From contig CP141134.1 in assembly GCA_035236585.1 (NCBI GenBank), forward strand, positions 20,638,414 through 20,702,413: DNA of 64,000 nucleotides. The letters run 5' to 3'. Shown piece after piece: positions 14,381 through 26,690 of the stretch. Numbering within the stretch: position 1 is the first letter of the stretch; every line of letters starts with the position of its first letter. The DNA comes from Warburgia ugandensis. Lineage: Eukaryota > Streptophyta > Magnoliopsida > Canellales > Canellaceae. The position numbers and the translations under genes are program-made. The notes below the pieces were generated by a model. The model searched no databases and had not been told where the DNA came from. It was given only the letters and a program-made list of their open reading frames with translations.

Positions 14381-14766
14381 GAATTTCGTCCTAGAAATTC
14401 TTTCCATGTTATCATTTAGATGATTCTATAAGCATCCCATCTCACAAGGTATGCTAATAATACTAATAATTCTATTATAAGTTAGCATCAATAAACAAGC
14501 AATTCTATATTGTATCACCCCCTATATCTTAACTCATCCTATAGATTGATATATGTCAAACCATCTCGAAACAAACAACTCGTAATATACTCAAAATACA
14601 TCATGCTTACATATAATGTAATTAGCATAAACTAAACTCCCATCCAAGAGTTTGGTCTGTGTAAAAATTTAGTATATGTATAATCATCATATCAATAAAA
14701 ATCGGAGCATCTCAACTCACATATAGGAAAATCTATGCCAAATCCATTTCAGAGCACATTAGCTCA
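14381..14766 (-). other. 3' internal remnant of A4 with first tandem-repeat unit
   Basis: No coding sequence is seen. A unit of the 45-bp repeat begins at 14716 (CTCACATATAGGAAAATCTATG) and is cut by the nested LTR after GCTCA at 14762-14766. Another diverged unit may precede it. Confidence 0.7.
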
Positions 14767-16731
14767 TGAGATGACCCAGGTTTTTGTAATACATTTTTCA
14801 AAGGCAAGGCCCTTAGTAGTAAAAGAAATTTGCAAAATAAAGTAGGGACAATTCTTTTCTTTATAACTTGTTTTGAAAAACCCAAGTCCTCACTTCATAC
14901 ATAACATAAGTAGAATTTTTGTACAAGATAAAATTCCATTAAAGGAATATACTTTTATTAAATTCCAAAATTCATCTAGTGGTTCATAGTACAACCTAGG
15001 TATCAGTACAATACTTGCCCAAATTACATAATCCAAATTTCAAGGCTCACCATACAATAAAAAGTCTCAATACAATACAATACAATACTCTGAAATAAAA
15101 ATACACGTCTTCAAGGGGTATACCCTGATGATTATTTTTCCAAGTCTTCTTAAGCCTTGAGCTCCTAATTCTCCTTCTTTGTATCAACAAGCTATGCTTG
15201 GTAGGGGATTCAAGAAGAATAATACTTTGATAGTATAATCCTAATACTTCATAATCCCATTATTCATACTCATGGAGCAATCTCTTTACTTTGTCATATA
15301 TGTACATCCTTACACATACATATGATATACCATGTATAAATATATACAGACAGTCAAAACCATGAAAACTAGTTAATAGCTCAAAACATAATCATACCCA
15401 GCTTATGCTGAGTTGATAAATCATCCAAACTCTACTAGAAATACTCCCTCATTTGGGTAGTATTGGTAATCCACAATTACCTGGCATCTCATCATGCCAT
15501 ATCATAAGGCATTTCACTATGCCATATCATAACACATTTCACTATGCCATGCATCATAATGCAAAAATACTCAAAGGACTACTATGCATGCAGCCAGAAT
15601 CTGTACCATCGCACCCAGATAACTGCCCAATAATCCACCTATACCATCCTTAGTGGAAATCACAATATCCATGTCCGTATGGGGAGGACCATGGCTGTCA
15701 CAGTGGCAGCCTTCCCATAATTCCCCCACCGAACTTTTAGCCTCACTTAGGCTTGGTATCCATATAATAATAAGTTTCGGAGAGCGAGAGGCCAAACCCT
15801 ACTAACTCTCCTAGCATAGCATCCACAGGCCTATGCCTATTTAAAACAAAACCACAAGCCTCCACACTTGTATGTAAAGTAATTTTCATACGTATCAGAC
15901 AATCTATCTATTTACTTAGGGGTGGAATATCTTCTAGTTCCATATTCACTTAGAGTTTATTCCTCAATTCTAACTTAAGCATCTCATATGTGTTTGATTG
16001 GATCATAAGGGTTTCAGGGGATTTAATACAAGTATTACCATTACACTTGTCAACATTTCTGGACATAAAATCATGTATTCAACATGTACATCCCATGTAG
16101 ATGCATTCATAAAATCCTCCTACCTTCAAGTAGTGATCCATCTCTTCAGACCTTACATGATCCTGACTGATGTATGTAATCTGTAAAACCATACATAGTA
16201 TCAAAATTAATACAATCTAAATAATGCTATCTATATTCTTACTCTAATCTTGTCCTTCGATATAAAGGATCTAGATCTTTTGTCTTATCATGATCTATCT
16301 TCCTCAGATAGTGTCTATCCTATTGATTAATAGATCTGATGGTTAAAATGATCTTTTAATCTTTCAAATCTAAGTATTTTCTATCCTAAGCCTTTGTGTA
16401 TTCCTTTCTTTGATCTTAATCTTTCATAGATCCTTTGATCAACAATTTATACTTGGTGACAAAGATCAAGGGCTAAGATCTTCTATCATCTAGTTCTTCT
16501 TTGATCTAAGTTTAGTTGTTTGATCATCCGTAAGGAGGATGATCTTGGTTCTCTTCCTTGAATCATATTTGATCAAGGGTTTGGATTCTCTATCTATATT
16601 TGTCTACAATATACATACATAATAAAATACAACATTAGGATTCTCATTGTTCTTGATCATTCGAGATCCTACGGATCTTGTTTGATCATCCTTATCTTAA
16701 GAATTAGATAATTTACTAACCATTTATGCTC

Positions 16732-16775
<44 letters not shown>
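16732..16775. repeat. (TTA)n microsatellite
   Basis: About 44 bases of TTA repeats in the A3 solo LTR. The equivalent site of the other A3 copy (46715-46730) has only a short AATAATAATA run. Confidence 0.95.
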
Positions 16776-16777
<2 letters not shown>

Positions 16778-18240
16778 ACCATGTAATGTTTTACTGGTTG
16801 AAGGATGACTTATTTCAGCCTAAGTCTAGATTTCTCCTCTTATTTCCAATTGGCTAAGCCTTACTAGCTGAATGGTTGAACACAAAGTGGTTACTTCAAT
16901 CCTCATGTAAGGAGGCATTTAGACCTCACAAATGTCATTGAAAGGTAGGGGAAGAGTGAGACTCTATTAGAGAACCCCCTTAACCATTATGTTCAGCATT
17001 CACTAGAGTGACCTTAGCTCAACCTTTCATAAGATTCTTATGAGCATTTTAACCCTAAGTACTCTTTCTAATTGATTTTAATTAAATTCATGAACATTTA
17101 AAACGTCATTCATGGGATTTATTATTCTCCTAGTTTTGGCCAAGGATTTGATAATCCTTATATTGTCCTACTAACTATAGCCCTTGCTAATATTAAGTCA
17201 AAGTCATTCACTCATTGTAATTATCCATGAATCTCTATATTACATTAGTTTACATTTTTTGTAATTTATGCTCATTATATCTTAACAACTACTTAACATT
17301 TGAATCTACTAATAAAATTTGATAATAAATAAATCATAAAATTTAAAACATAAATCCAATATAAATTTAACAACTATTTATACTAATATGCTTCCTATGA
17401 ATGTAACTTGACCTAATGCAATAAAACTATACTTAAACTACCACGATCCTAAGTTATGAAATACATGAAATTTACTACTAATCAAATGGAATCATGCTAA
17501 AATCTCTAATTTAAACTAACATGGCCCTAGGATAATTAAATCTACCAACCTATTATAATAATCTAATAATATATATAGGATAGTATGCTAACATTTAAGA
17601 ATTAAACTATCTTGCTTCTTAATTTACAACATAAATTACAATTTGATTATCAAATAAAATATAATTAAACTAATTAGATTAAGATTATTAGAAACTTTTA
17701 CTTATGATCCAACCATTAGATCTTAGATTTTTTTCTTTTTAATCAAGTGTTTTAATTAATTTTAGGGCTTTTACTCCATTAAGGTCCAAAGATCATATCC
17801 CTTTGTTTTTGTCATATTCAATCTATGATCTCAATGAATTCTATCATAATATTATTCATTCAATCCATCCCAAGGGTCTGATCATACTTGATCTTATTGA
17901 TCAAGTGGGTCCCTTTGCATTTATAGGGTTTTTCTACCATAAATTCCTCATTTTTTGTTAGATCTGTCAAAATAAATCATGGATATTACTTGATTTCAAC
18001 ATTATATCATCGTTAAAATAGATCCCCTAGATCTGATCTTCTCAGATCTTGGGAATTGGAAGCTTATTTCCTAAATACAAAAAGTTTCATGAAAAAAATT
18101 TTAAATGTTATTATTTCAGAAGAAAATAGACATTACAAGCTTTCCATAGGTTCTTTCTTATCTCAATTTGGAGCCTAGATGACTCCACAATTGATGACTA
18201 AAGTTCAGAGTCATTCTTAGGTCTAGATTTGATCTGGGCC

Positions 18241-18430
18241 TAGCAGAACGAACGGCTGGGATAAGTCAGGCGGCGCAGGTCAGGTAGGGCAAAGCGGGCT
18301 GCGCTCCCGTCACCGGGAGGCAGGCAAGAACGCACTACCCAGGACTACGTCATTCCATCGAAACATCGCTACACATGGATCAGGAACATGAAAATTCTCT
18401 GGCATTCTATTGCGCGTCCCGGGAAATGGA
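18241..18430 (-). other. GC/CpG-rich variable core of the A3 LTR (minus copy)
   Basis: Dense in CpG (GGCGGCGCAGG, AGCGGGCTGCGC, GCGCGTCCCGGG) within AT-rich flanks. The flanks align with those around 45039-45230 in the other copy, but the core itself does not align obviously. Confidence 0.75.
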
Positions 18431-19082
18431 TCTTCTTAGGAAGATCGAACAATCCGTTTTGAACCATCCAATCTATTCCTCTTCAATCAAGGGGTCAAAA
18501 CTTGATTAAATTTCTTAAAACTTATACCCCTAGGGGTTTTGGACCCTTCTAAATCAATTGGATGGCTCAGATTTTCAATCTAAGCCCTTCATCATATAGA
18601 ATTGAAGGGTTCATGCCCTTACATGATTTTCATAATTTTTATGGTAAAAATAATTTTAGAAAAATAAAAATTACATTAACTAACATGAAACTAGTATAAG
18701 AATAGGTTCCACCTACCTGATTGGACAAAAACATAGATTTTGTAGCCTAATTTAAAGAATTATCCTCTTGATGATAAGATAGCTTGATAACCATTTGTTT
18801 TGTGATTTTCCATTGATTGCACCGTTGGATCTTGAAATTGATTTGGGGGTTTTGTAGATAAGGTAGTATAAGACAATTTGAATGGTGCGATTTATGATAT
18901 TTGATTTAGAACAGAGTGCCTAATTGAATTTAGGTCTCTTTCCAATATAGAAAGAGGAGAGAGAAAGTGAAAGAAGAGGGAGTTTTGGAAATTTGAGAAC
19001 GAATCTAGATCTAGTTTTTTAGGAGAAGTAAGATAATTTTGTGGGAAATTTAATGAACATTTTTTGAGGATTTTTGGGTGTG

Positions 19083-19090
19083 TATTTATA
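19083..19090 (-). promoter_or_regulatory. Candidate TATA box of A3 LTR (minus copy)
   Basis: The minus strand reads TCTATAAATACACACCC. The plus-strand copy has CATATAAATACCCCACC at the matching place (44359-44367), both about 0.55 kb from the LTR start. Confidence 0.6.
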
Positions 19091-19640
19091 GATGTTTTTG
19101 AATTTTTTGTAATTACTTTTAATAATTATGTTTCAGTTATTTTGAATATTAAATTAACATTGGATCCTCCACTACCACCTCCTTCTCCACTAGCAGCTGG
19201 TAGTGGTTGACCACTCATTACATGTTTTCTGGCATTTGGATTCGTTTGTGAAAGGACTATTTTATCCTTTTATGGAGAAAACTCTATTTTATTCTCCCGA
19301 ACTCGGAATTGAGCATACTTAGTGGCGTTGGAATCATATTTTCAAGTGCATTCTAAATATTGATGTCCTAGATGTTGGTTATGGGTAAAATTATCATTTT
19401 ACCCCTTTATTCATAAAAATAAAGAAAATTAAGAATTTTTCATTTTAACTCGGAATTAAACGTACTTAGTGTCATTTCGATCGGTTGTTCGAGTACATTC
19501 ATAATTTTTAAGTTTTAAATCATGTTTTAATCTCCATAAAAAGAGAATTTCCAATAACCTAATATTCCAGCCCAGAATTTCTAAAAATTCAAACTAAATT
19601 GATTTTCTTAATCAATTTACAAAAATTGGGGTTATTACAG

Positions 19641-19895
19641 CTCACCAATAGGTAATGTATGCCAATCAATACCAGAGCATACCTACTCACCAATAGGCAA
19701 TCTATGCCATTCAAAACCAAAGTACATCAACTCACCAACAAGCAATCTATGCTAATCAAACCAAAGCATATCTTCTCATCAACAGGCAATCTATGCAATC
19801 AAAACCATAACATATCTACTCATCAATAGGCAATCTATGCTAATCAAAACTAGAGCATATCAGCTCACCAACAGCCAATCTATGCCAATCCATCA
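19641..19895. repeat. 45-bp tandem array in the A4 3' internal region
   Basis: Units start at 19641, 19686, 19731, 19775, 19819 and 19864 (spacing 45, 45, 44, 44, 45). The consensus begins CTCACCAATAGGCAATCTAT. One more unit lies before the nested solo LTR at 14716, so the original array had about seven units, lying between RT and the polypurine tract. Confidence 0.93.
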
Positions 19896-19899
19896 CAGT

Positions 19900-20720
19900 T
19901 TTAACAATTTCCCTCTCAACCAATTGAGGTATCATGGTCAAATAAATTCACCTATTCTGACCATAACTCATTCTTACAAATATTTGAAAGCAAGTGATAA
20001 GTCCTTAAAATACTTTCAACAATGCACAATGATTTCTTGTGTCACTCCCTGCTTAAGGGTTATACAATAATGTCATCCTCTAATGCAATCATGACTCATC
20101 CAAATAACATTTGAAAACCTAAGCTATCATATCCATAAATACTACCAGTGCATTGATTCCATCAATTGATATCACCCAGAACTTGTAGTAATAATAACAA
20201 GTTCTAAAAATCGTCCTAAATATGTCTTACTCACAATCCTCAACTGGTGATAACTAGACCTCAAATCAACCTCCAAAAATACCCTGCACCATCTAGAGTT
20301 GATCAACTGGATCACCAATATGTAATAGAGAATATTAGTTCTACACTTTGGTGCTATCTAATAAGCGATAATCAGTGCATAGCAATAAGGATCTATCTCA
20401 CCTTCTTATGAAGAGGACTAATGAATCCTATGAAGACCCACCAAGTTTGATAAACCCTAGTTGGGTAACTCCCATAAATGGAGCCCTTCTAACTCAGTTA
20501 GGGCCATCCTATATGGCATTCTGTGGAAATAATGATATACCTGATGCCAAATCAACATCAAAATCAATATCTTGCGGCAAAAATCCTAAAGCTCCACAGG
20601 AAAGACTGTCAATTCTCACATATCATCTAGGTACTCAATCTATGGCCACTCTTTGTCATCTACTATCACAAAAACAAGAAGAGCTTAGCACCCTCTACAA
20701 AGGTACTACACTGCTTTAAG
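19900..20720 (-). pseudogene. Degenerate reverse transcriptase of the A4 element
   Basis: Read on the minus strand from 20720 down, the remnant shows the Ty3/gypsy RT N-terminal order with many stops. First come LPQDIDFDVDLASG (family ELPGLPP..EFxIDLxPG) and an LGFIKLGGSS-like stretch. Next is CTDYR followed by a degraded YSLLHIGDPVDQL (family CIDYRxLN...YPLPRIDDLxDQL), and after a frameshift VDLRSSYHQLRI. A trace like KNELWSE further down may be the KCEFW region. The YxDD catalytic segment was not found, so the polymerase is dead. RNase H and integrase do not follow; the 45-bp tandem array does. The plus-strand 114-codon frame at 20375-20719 is its shadow. Confidence 0.85.
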
Positions 20721-20789
20721 GCAGAGATAACATAACCTAAGTGATTTCCTCTCCTACTAAGGGGCAAGGTCAATAGTTATCCAGATATA

Positions 20790-21092
20790 TTAAAAGTACT
20801 TCTTCTCACAGCAAGCAACTGTCACCCAATAAGTAGCCAACCAATCCATCCCAAGGATGACTTCATAATCAAGCATATTAAGTAAGATGAGATTCACATT
20901 CATCCTCTCCTGAAGGTACTCATTATCCTCAAACTGCTCATCCACTAACGTCATAATATCCAACTGAAAGATTGTCATGTATGCAAGCATATCCACTAGG
21001 GTTCCAACACATAAAATGCAAGAATGATTGGATGCCAGATCAAAGAGGACCCTAACATGCCTACTAGCAATTAGAAAAATACTTTTCATCAC
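20790..21092 (-). pseudogene. Retroviral-type aspartic protease remnant of A4
   Basis: An uninterrupted 100-codon minus-strand stretch has the layout of the Del-type pepsin-like protease. VRVLFDLASNHSCI (residues about 13-26) corresponds to the active-site segment that normally reads FDSGATHSFI. The second half, LLNMLDYEVILGMDWLATY (about residues 70-88), is the conserved flap/C-terminal block. The catalytic D-S/T-G triad reads D-L-A here, which should abolish activity even though the frame is open. RT follows downstream on the same strand and gag lies upstream, as expected for this order. Confidence 0.88.
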
Positions 21093-21097
21093 CTAAT

Positions 21098-21636
21098 TCA
21101 AGGCATGTGTTTGTCATGAAGTAATGGTAGAAGCTCATCACTACCAATGTGGTGCAATCTCTGCCTTGCCTCCAATGTCAGTTTGTTTGACTTGTTGTCC
21201 TCGGGGACAGTCTTTAAAGAAATACCTTGACTCTCCACAATCAAATCATCTAAAGGATTGCCACTACAATGATGGATGCTGATGCTATTACTGCTATTGT
21301 GGTGGTCTACCAACTTTAAGACATAAATGTTCAGGTGCATACCCTTGCAACTAATGCAGCTTCTCTTATTCATATCCTGACACTGCCTACTCAAATGTCA
21401 CTGGCTCTGTGGCATATGTAATTGTATTGGTGAAAAGGGTCACTTGCCTTACTGGGCTGACTCAAACTACCCATATTTGAGTCTCTGTGATCAAACCTAA
21501 TCCCAAGAGAATCCCTCTCTAACATAGAAGCTATGTTTGCTGCCTTTGCCACCAATGTAGAATACTCTAAAAACTCCCAATTCCCCAACACAAGTTTCAA
21601 CCCGTCAACAAATCTATCTACAACCTCTTTCTCCAT
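21098..21636 (-). pseudogene. Gag remnant of A4 (capsid tail and degenerate zinc knuckle)
   Basis: Two adjacent minus-strand frames, 21391-21636 and 21098-21394, sit directly upstream of the protease. The first contains VVDRFVDGLKLVLGNW...LVAKAANIASMLERD, resembling the C-terminal part of Ty3/gypsy capsid. The second has CISCKGMH, consistent with a decayed CX2CX3-4H zinc knuckle. Gag packages element RNA into cytoplasmic particles in intact relatives. Here the N-terminal half is not recognisable and the frames do not join. Identification relies on position as much as on motif match. Confidence 0.65.
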
Positions 21637-21639
21637 AGC

Positions 21640-22752
21640 GAAGGAGTTAGGGAAAATCTCGTCAACTGTGTAAATAGGTTCAATACCATTGAACCATCTA
21701 ATCCCTCTACTTTAAAGCAACAACTCTCACAGTATCACCAGTTACTCATAAGGTAAAGATACTAATCATGCCAGGCCTTCCTAAGGGCTTTCTAGATAAA
21801 AGTCTCAATAATGGAGGAACACATCCTCTCAAACGACCATCACTAGAATCCTCATAATTACATTTTCGTTCTCCACAACTCCACCATTTCATTTCCTTTA
21901 ACTAATGAATTATTTCATAGTCATATCAATCAAAATCATTTACAACTCTATCAATCTCACATCCAATGAAACTGATCTTTCATAATAACCTTCTTTGGTT
22001 ATTAGAAACCATCATATCATCACTATTTAATAATTATTCTTATAAAATAGTTGCCATATCCTCCAACTTCTATCCACCTCCAAATCAAAACTAGAACTCT
22101 CAGAATAATTCATAAGCATTCACTTCTCACTGATGACTAGCTATCAATATTTCTATGTTCATAGGAACTCATTAATTTTCACCTCATAAAATAGATAATT
22201 CATCCATAGAAACATTAGAATATTATTTCATCAAATTTGCAATGATTTTCATCATACTACAATTTATTCATCAAATGAATCCACTACATGTTTTAATTAA
22301 TACTACACTTCTATAAACTTCCTTGAGTTCTCTTTAATTGTGATCATTTATGATCTTTCTCTATTGTTGTTACAATAGTTGTTATACTTTTTCAAAAATT
22401 TATACACACAATCCAAGTTAGAACCTAAACTCTCAAAAGTAAGCCACATGAATATATCTTATATTATATAATAAGGTTCTTCTCAAATATATAATTTATA
22501 CTCTTTATTCTGATCCTTTACTCTAAGAATCATACACTTATCATAAAATTGTACTGCCTTGTACTCATACAGGGATTTAAAGTCTCATATTCCCTAAGAA
22601 GAATCTGCCAACCTTCATGGCCTCATCTATTTCACAATCACCAACATCCCCCATGTGAGTTATCTTTATAAATCATGTTTAGGAAATCACATCCCTCAAT
22701 GGACCGTATGAGACTTTTGGATTTGTTGAAATGGCTATGATGGAATAGTCTA
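21640..22752 (-). other. Leader / decayed 5' internal region of A4
   Basis: Lies between gag and the primer-binding site. It is AT-rich with no open frame I recognise. In this family the space holds the leader and the start of gag. Confidence 0.5.
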
Positions 22753-22765
22753 GGCTCTAATACCA
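22753..22765 (-). other. Primer-binding site, initiator-Met tRNA type
   Basis: The minus strand reads TGGTATTAGAGCC, one base from the TGGTATCAGAGCC complementary to plant initiator tRNA-Met. It lies three bases inside the 5' LTR end at 22769. It fixes the element's orientation and 5' end. Confidence 0.92.
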
Positions 22766-23617
22766 AACTGTGACACTCAGAGTTTTAACACAACATATAA
22801 TACCAATTTTTAAAATGTTGAGATCCTTATTTTAAAACTTTGAATTTTAAAATCGACCAAAAATGAAACTTAAATAAAAAGCGTTCATTTCAAAAACCCT
22901 AAGAGTCATATGACTACAACATCATGGATTTAACGGTGAAATATTGTTCCTATTTCTATCAAAAATTTGACAGAGTCTTCTCTATATTTTGGACCATCGC
23001 ATATAATGCATGTGATACAATAATACCTAATAAATACAATAAACATAAATACACAACCGAGGAGACTCAATCTCCATACCCATCCATCAAATCAATTACA
23101 AATCTTAATAAAACCATATAACTTAGTGATAAATCAAAAAATCAAAGATATAACAACATTTCCTAGGTCTATCCATGCACAACCACCACACCCAACGTAG
23201 ATACATCCATACATCCAAGTCACAAGGTAAATCACACACATATATAGTCTATAAATAATCCAAAGTAGGGTTTTGAATAAACCATGTCAATTTTTGCAAT
23301 CTCCTCTATGCATCATTGAAGGCCACCAATGCCCTCTCCTACTCGTCAACATGTCAAACATACTACCTCTCTCTATATCTGAGGTATTGCAAAAATATTG
23401 CAATGCCCCAGCAAGCTATGCTTGTGTAGGTAACAACAACAATAATAATAATAATAAATATTTAACACAGAATGAAAAGATCATACATCAAATCTCAATG
23501 CATGTGATAAAATATCAATCTCATAAAAATAGTTCTAGGATGATCTCAAATATGAGAATAAATGGTAATGAAGTACGGCATCATCATTAGCATCCCAACT
23601 AAATCGATGGCAATATT

Positions 23618-26600
23618 TGTAATGACTCAAAAAATTTAAGCTATTTTTGTATCACTTTATCAATTACATAGTCGTCATTTACTAAATTGTTATAGATTAT
23701 TTATTTTAGAAAGTAATATATATATAACTATAGTAATAGGTGGATAAATGGTCTATTTTAATTAAAATATGAAACTAAATAATTCATGAGAAATACCTAC
23801 ATAATTAGATTCTATGCTCGAAATGGAATTTAATGCCTCAAAGAACACTGAAAACGGAGTTCGTATGACCAAGTTATGAACTTTTGAAGATGAAGGGCAT
23901 TTTTGTAAATTGAATTTAAAAACAATACTGCCAAAAAACGCAGGGGGTCATTTTGATAATGACTCCCCCCACCATTGTCATCTTCTCCCTCACCGTCTTC
24001 CCTTCCAACCAACTTCCAACACTGCCGTTGCAGTGCGGCGCCAGAAAAAAATGGCGGCACTGCCATGGGGTGACATCGCCTTCAACGGCTATAAAAAAGC
24101 CCTCTCCCCCTTTCCCTCGATCATCTTCCTCTTCTCCTCCAGCTACTTAGTCTAGGGTTCTGGAGACAAGGAACACGATCACCGGTTAGATCTAGAAAAT
24201 AGTAATCCAAATGATAACAGCTCCAAGAGTAAACAACACCATTGGATTCCTTATGAAGAGAGGATCAAAAGCCCTCAAAAGATTTCTAAATCAAGTTAGT
24301 TTCACCATTGATCGGGCTAAAATTCAAATTTTGACAACAATGCATTTTTTGGCGAACCTTTGATATGAAATTTTATTTTTCTGCATCAAATGAACATGGA
24401 AAGACTCCAAACTTGATAGGAGTGAAGGTAAGAGCCTGATCTACAAATCCTTTTAATTTGGAGTTAATCAGACTTAGAAATTGTCACCTATGACTACTGT
24501 GCCGGTCATCTTCGCCGACAACTGTCAGTTACACAGGCAACTTGATCCTGTACCTAGGACGCACGCCCATAACGCACGATCAGAATGCACGATTTGGAGT
24601 GTCCTTCAGTCATGTGCAAGTGTATGGGTGCGGTCTCGGTTCGACCAGGACACACATGCTTGCTGGGAACCATGATGCGCAGATCTTATCTTGTCAGATC
24701 TGGATTGTTTATCTAACCTACAACACTAAAATTGCAATTAAGAAGGCTATATAACTCCGATCGACGATCCGAAAGGACCATTACATTTGTATTCATGATG
24801 CAAACCTAATTATACAATAAAGTTTAGGATCATAAGACTGTTTGATATGACTATAGCCTAAAAACCATAAAAATCTCATAGATCTACAAGATCAAAGATA
24901 ATCAATTCTCATAAATTGATCCATTAGGTATATGAGGAGATCAATCTACCTAGATCAAACCTAAATCATATAGATCAACCATTAGAAAATGACGAATCAA
25001 GAGATGCATAGCCTATTGTATCAATCTAGCCGTTGATTTGTGAATCTAGAAATAATACTTGGATTTTACGTCCAAATAACATCCAGGACCTCACCAAGGT
25101 ACTCTAAGACTCAAATTGAAGAGGAACGCAAGCTAAGACGACGGTAGAGGTAGGTAGTCTGATACTGCTAAGTTTTCAAATGCATCTCCAAACTCTAATT
25201 GATTTAATTTAATCCTAAAGACCGTGTTCAGCATGCTTTTTGCGATATGATATTCTCATAATGAGTATGCATATTTTTCTTATGATCTTGCATGCAATGT
25301 TTTGGAACTAGTTGCACAAATTGCACGATTTGTGATGATTGAGATTCAGAATATATGCATATTTATATGCATTGCTCACAGGTTTTGAAATGCATTGCAT
25401 AGATTGCATGATTTACGATGATTGAGATTTGGATTAATTATATATATATATGCTTTTGGGCTATTGAGCCTAGCGGGCACTGTGCTGAGAGGTTGTTATG
25501 TATGGGGTTAACCTCCCAGCCTCTACCACAAAAAGTGGATGGTATCGCTGCCAAAATGGCATTGTCCCTTCCTCAACTGCTGTGGTAAACAAGGATGACC
25601 ACTGGAAGTGTTCACGGCACCCTTTCGAGGACATATCCATAGTCATCGTGGAGGGCTATGGTGGGTGGTCTCTAGGTACTAGAGACACACGATTCCAGTT
25701 GTGTGCTGATCGTGAGCATAGTTGGCCCTATGATTTCAGTTTTATCGATATGCATAAAGCAATGAGATGGTTGTAGACGAGTACTTGTGACCAGTTGGTT
25801 TAATGTGTTTACTGACCCATCGGCTTGAGTTCCAAGTGGGCAGATCATCGAATGAGGCAGCCTGCGGTGGAAACAAAACCGAAAGACCATGTGCATGATA
25901 TCTATAGGGATGTTATCATCAGCTTTGAATGATTACTATTTTAATAGTTTCATGATTATTATATTTGACTCATTGGTTTGATGTGTTTGCCAAGATCTTC
26001 TTACATGGGCTGATCAATTACTACTTTATGATTTTAGTCGTATTTATATTATTGCATACTGGATTTCAGTAAAGCAGTCCAAAGTTATATTGTTGATCTC
26101 AAGATTTTGATAAAAGCTTCCATAATTGAAAATGTGCAAATAAGCTTATGATTTATGCATAAAAATGCATGTTTACACAAAAAAGGAAATTGCATGATGT
26201 TTCACATGAAAAGCCTCTTTTGAAACCATGTATGTTGCATGCTGTATTTTCAAAATAGTAGTATCAGATCACCTACTGAGTAAGAGGAATACTCACCCAA
26301 ATATATTATTTTTACAGATTAGCTCCAACAAGATTAGAAGAAATATTAGAAAATGTTAGTGCTCCGATCAAGTGAACCAAGAGAAGACAAGTATAAATGT
26401 AAGTATATAATCGACCCTTTGGACATTATTCTGTAATTACTACAGTTGGACTGTTAGCTGTGACTGGATAGACCTGGGATACACATATATGATTTTTATT
26501 TTTATTTTTTAAATTTCCTTGCTCATCTTGAAAGCAAATGACACTCGGGGTTTTCAAATTGAATTTAAAATAAAAATATTTTTTTGCTGCATTGCATTGT

Positions 26601-26690
26601 TTTTATATAAAAAAATTCAAATAGGGATAAATCCCGCCTTAGGAGTTAGTTTTGCATATAAAAATGCATGAGAAAACCTGAGTCGTCACA
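23618..26690 (+). mobile_element. Solo LTR, family A1, 3073 bp, TSD ATATT
   Basis: Starts TGTAATGACTC, ends CTGAGTCGTCACA, flanked by ATATT at 23613-23617 and 26691-26695. Removing it restores continuity with the 3' LTR of the host (11240-11270). It aligns with the A1 copy at 58006-63743, for example 25420-25760 with 62370-62720. There is no internal region. It contains a TATA box at 24090, a CpG-rich block at 24480-24690 and a 6-bp stem at 26277-26295. Confidence 0.95.
24090..24098 (+). promoter_or_regulatory. Candidate TATA box of the A1 solo LTR
   Basis: TATAAAAAA, 0.47 kb from the LTR start. The other A1 copy has TATAAATTA at 58550-58558 at a similar distance. Confidence 0.55.

Larger units (their letters stand above)
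14767..19639 (-). mobile_element. Solo LTR, family A3, 4873 bp, TSD GCTCA
   Basis: The insertion is flanked by GCTCA at 14762-14766 and 19640-19644. Its minus-strand start TGTAATAACCCCAATTTTTG (complement of 19620-19639) and its end match the plus-strand copy at 43794-48650. Both are close to 4.86 kb and collinear: 17700-18060 aligns with the complement of 45470-45780, and 16950-17260 with that of 46260-46560. No internal region is present, so it is a solo LTR. The stretch contains no gene. It has a (TTA)n tract, a GC-rich core and a TATA motif. Confidence 0.95.

Noticed and set aside
19641..19895. 45-bp array as a possible satellite or minisatellite gene region
   Set aside because: It is confined to the 3' internal part of a retrotransposon, with no sign of independent amplification in the window.
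20375..20719. 114-codon plus-strand frame
   Set aside because: The minus strand of the same bases encodes recognisable Ty3/gypsy RT blocks, so the plus-strand frame is a shadow.
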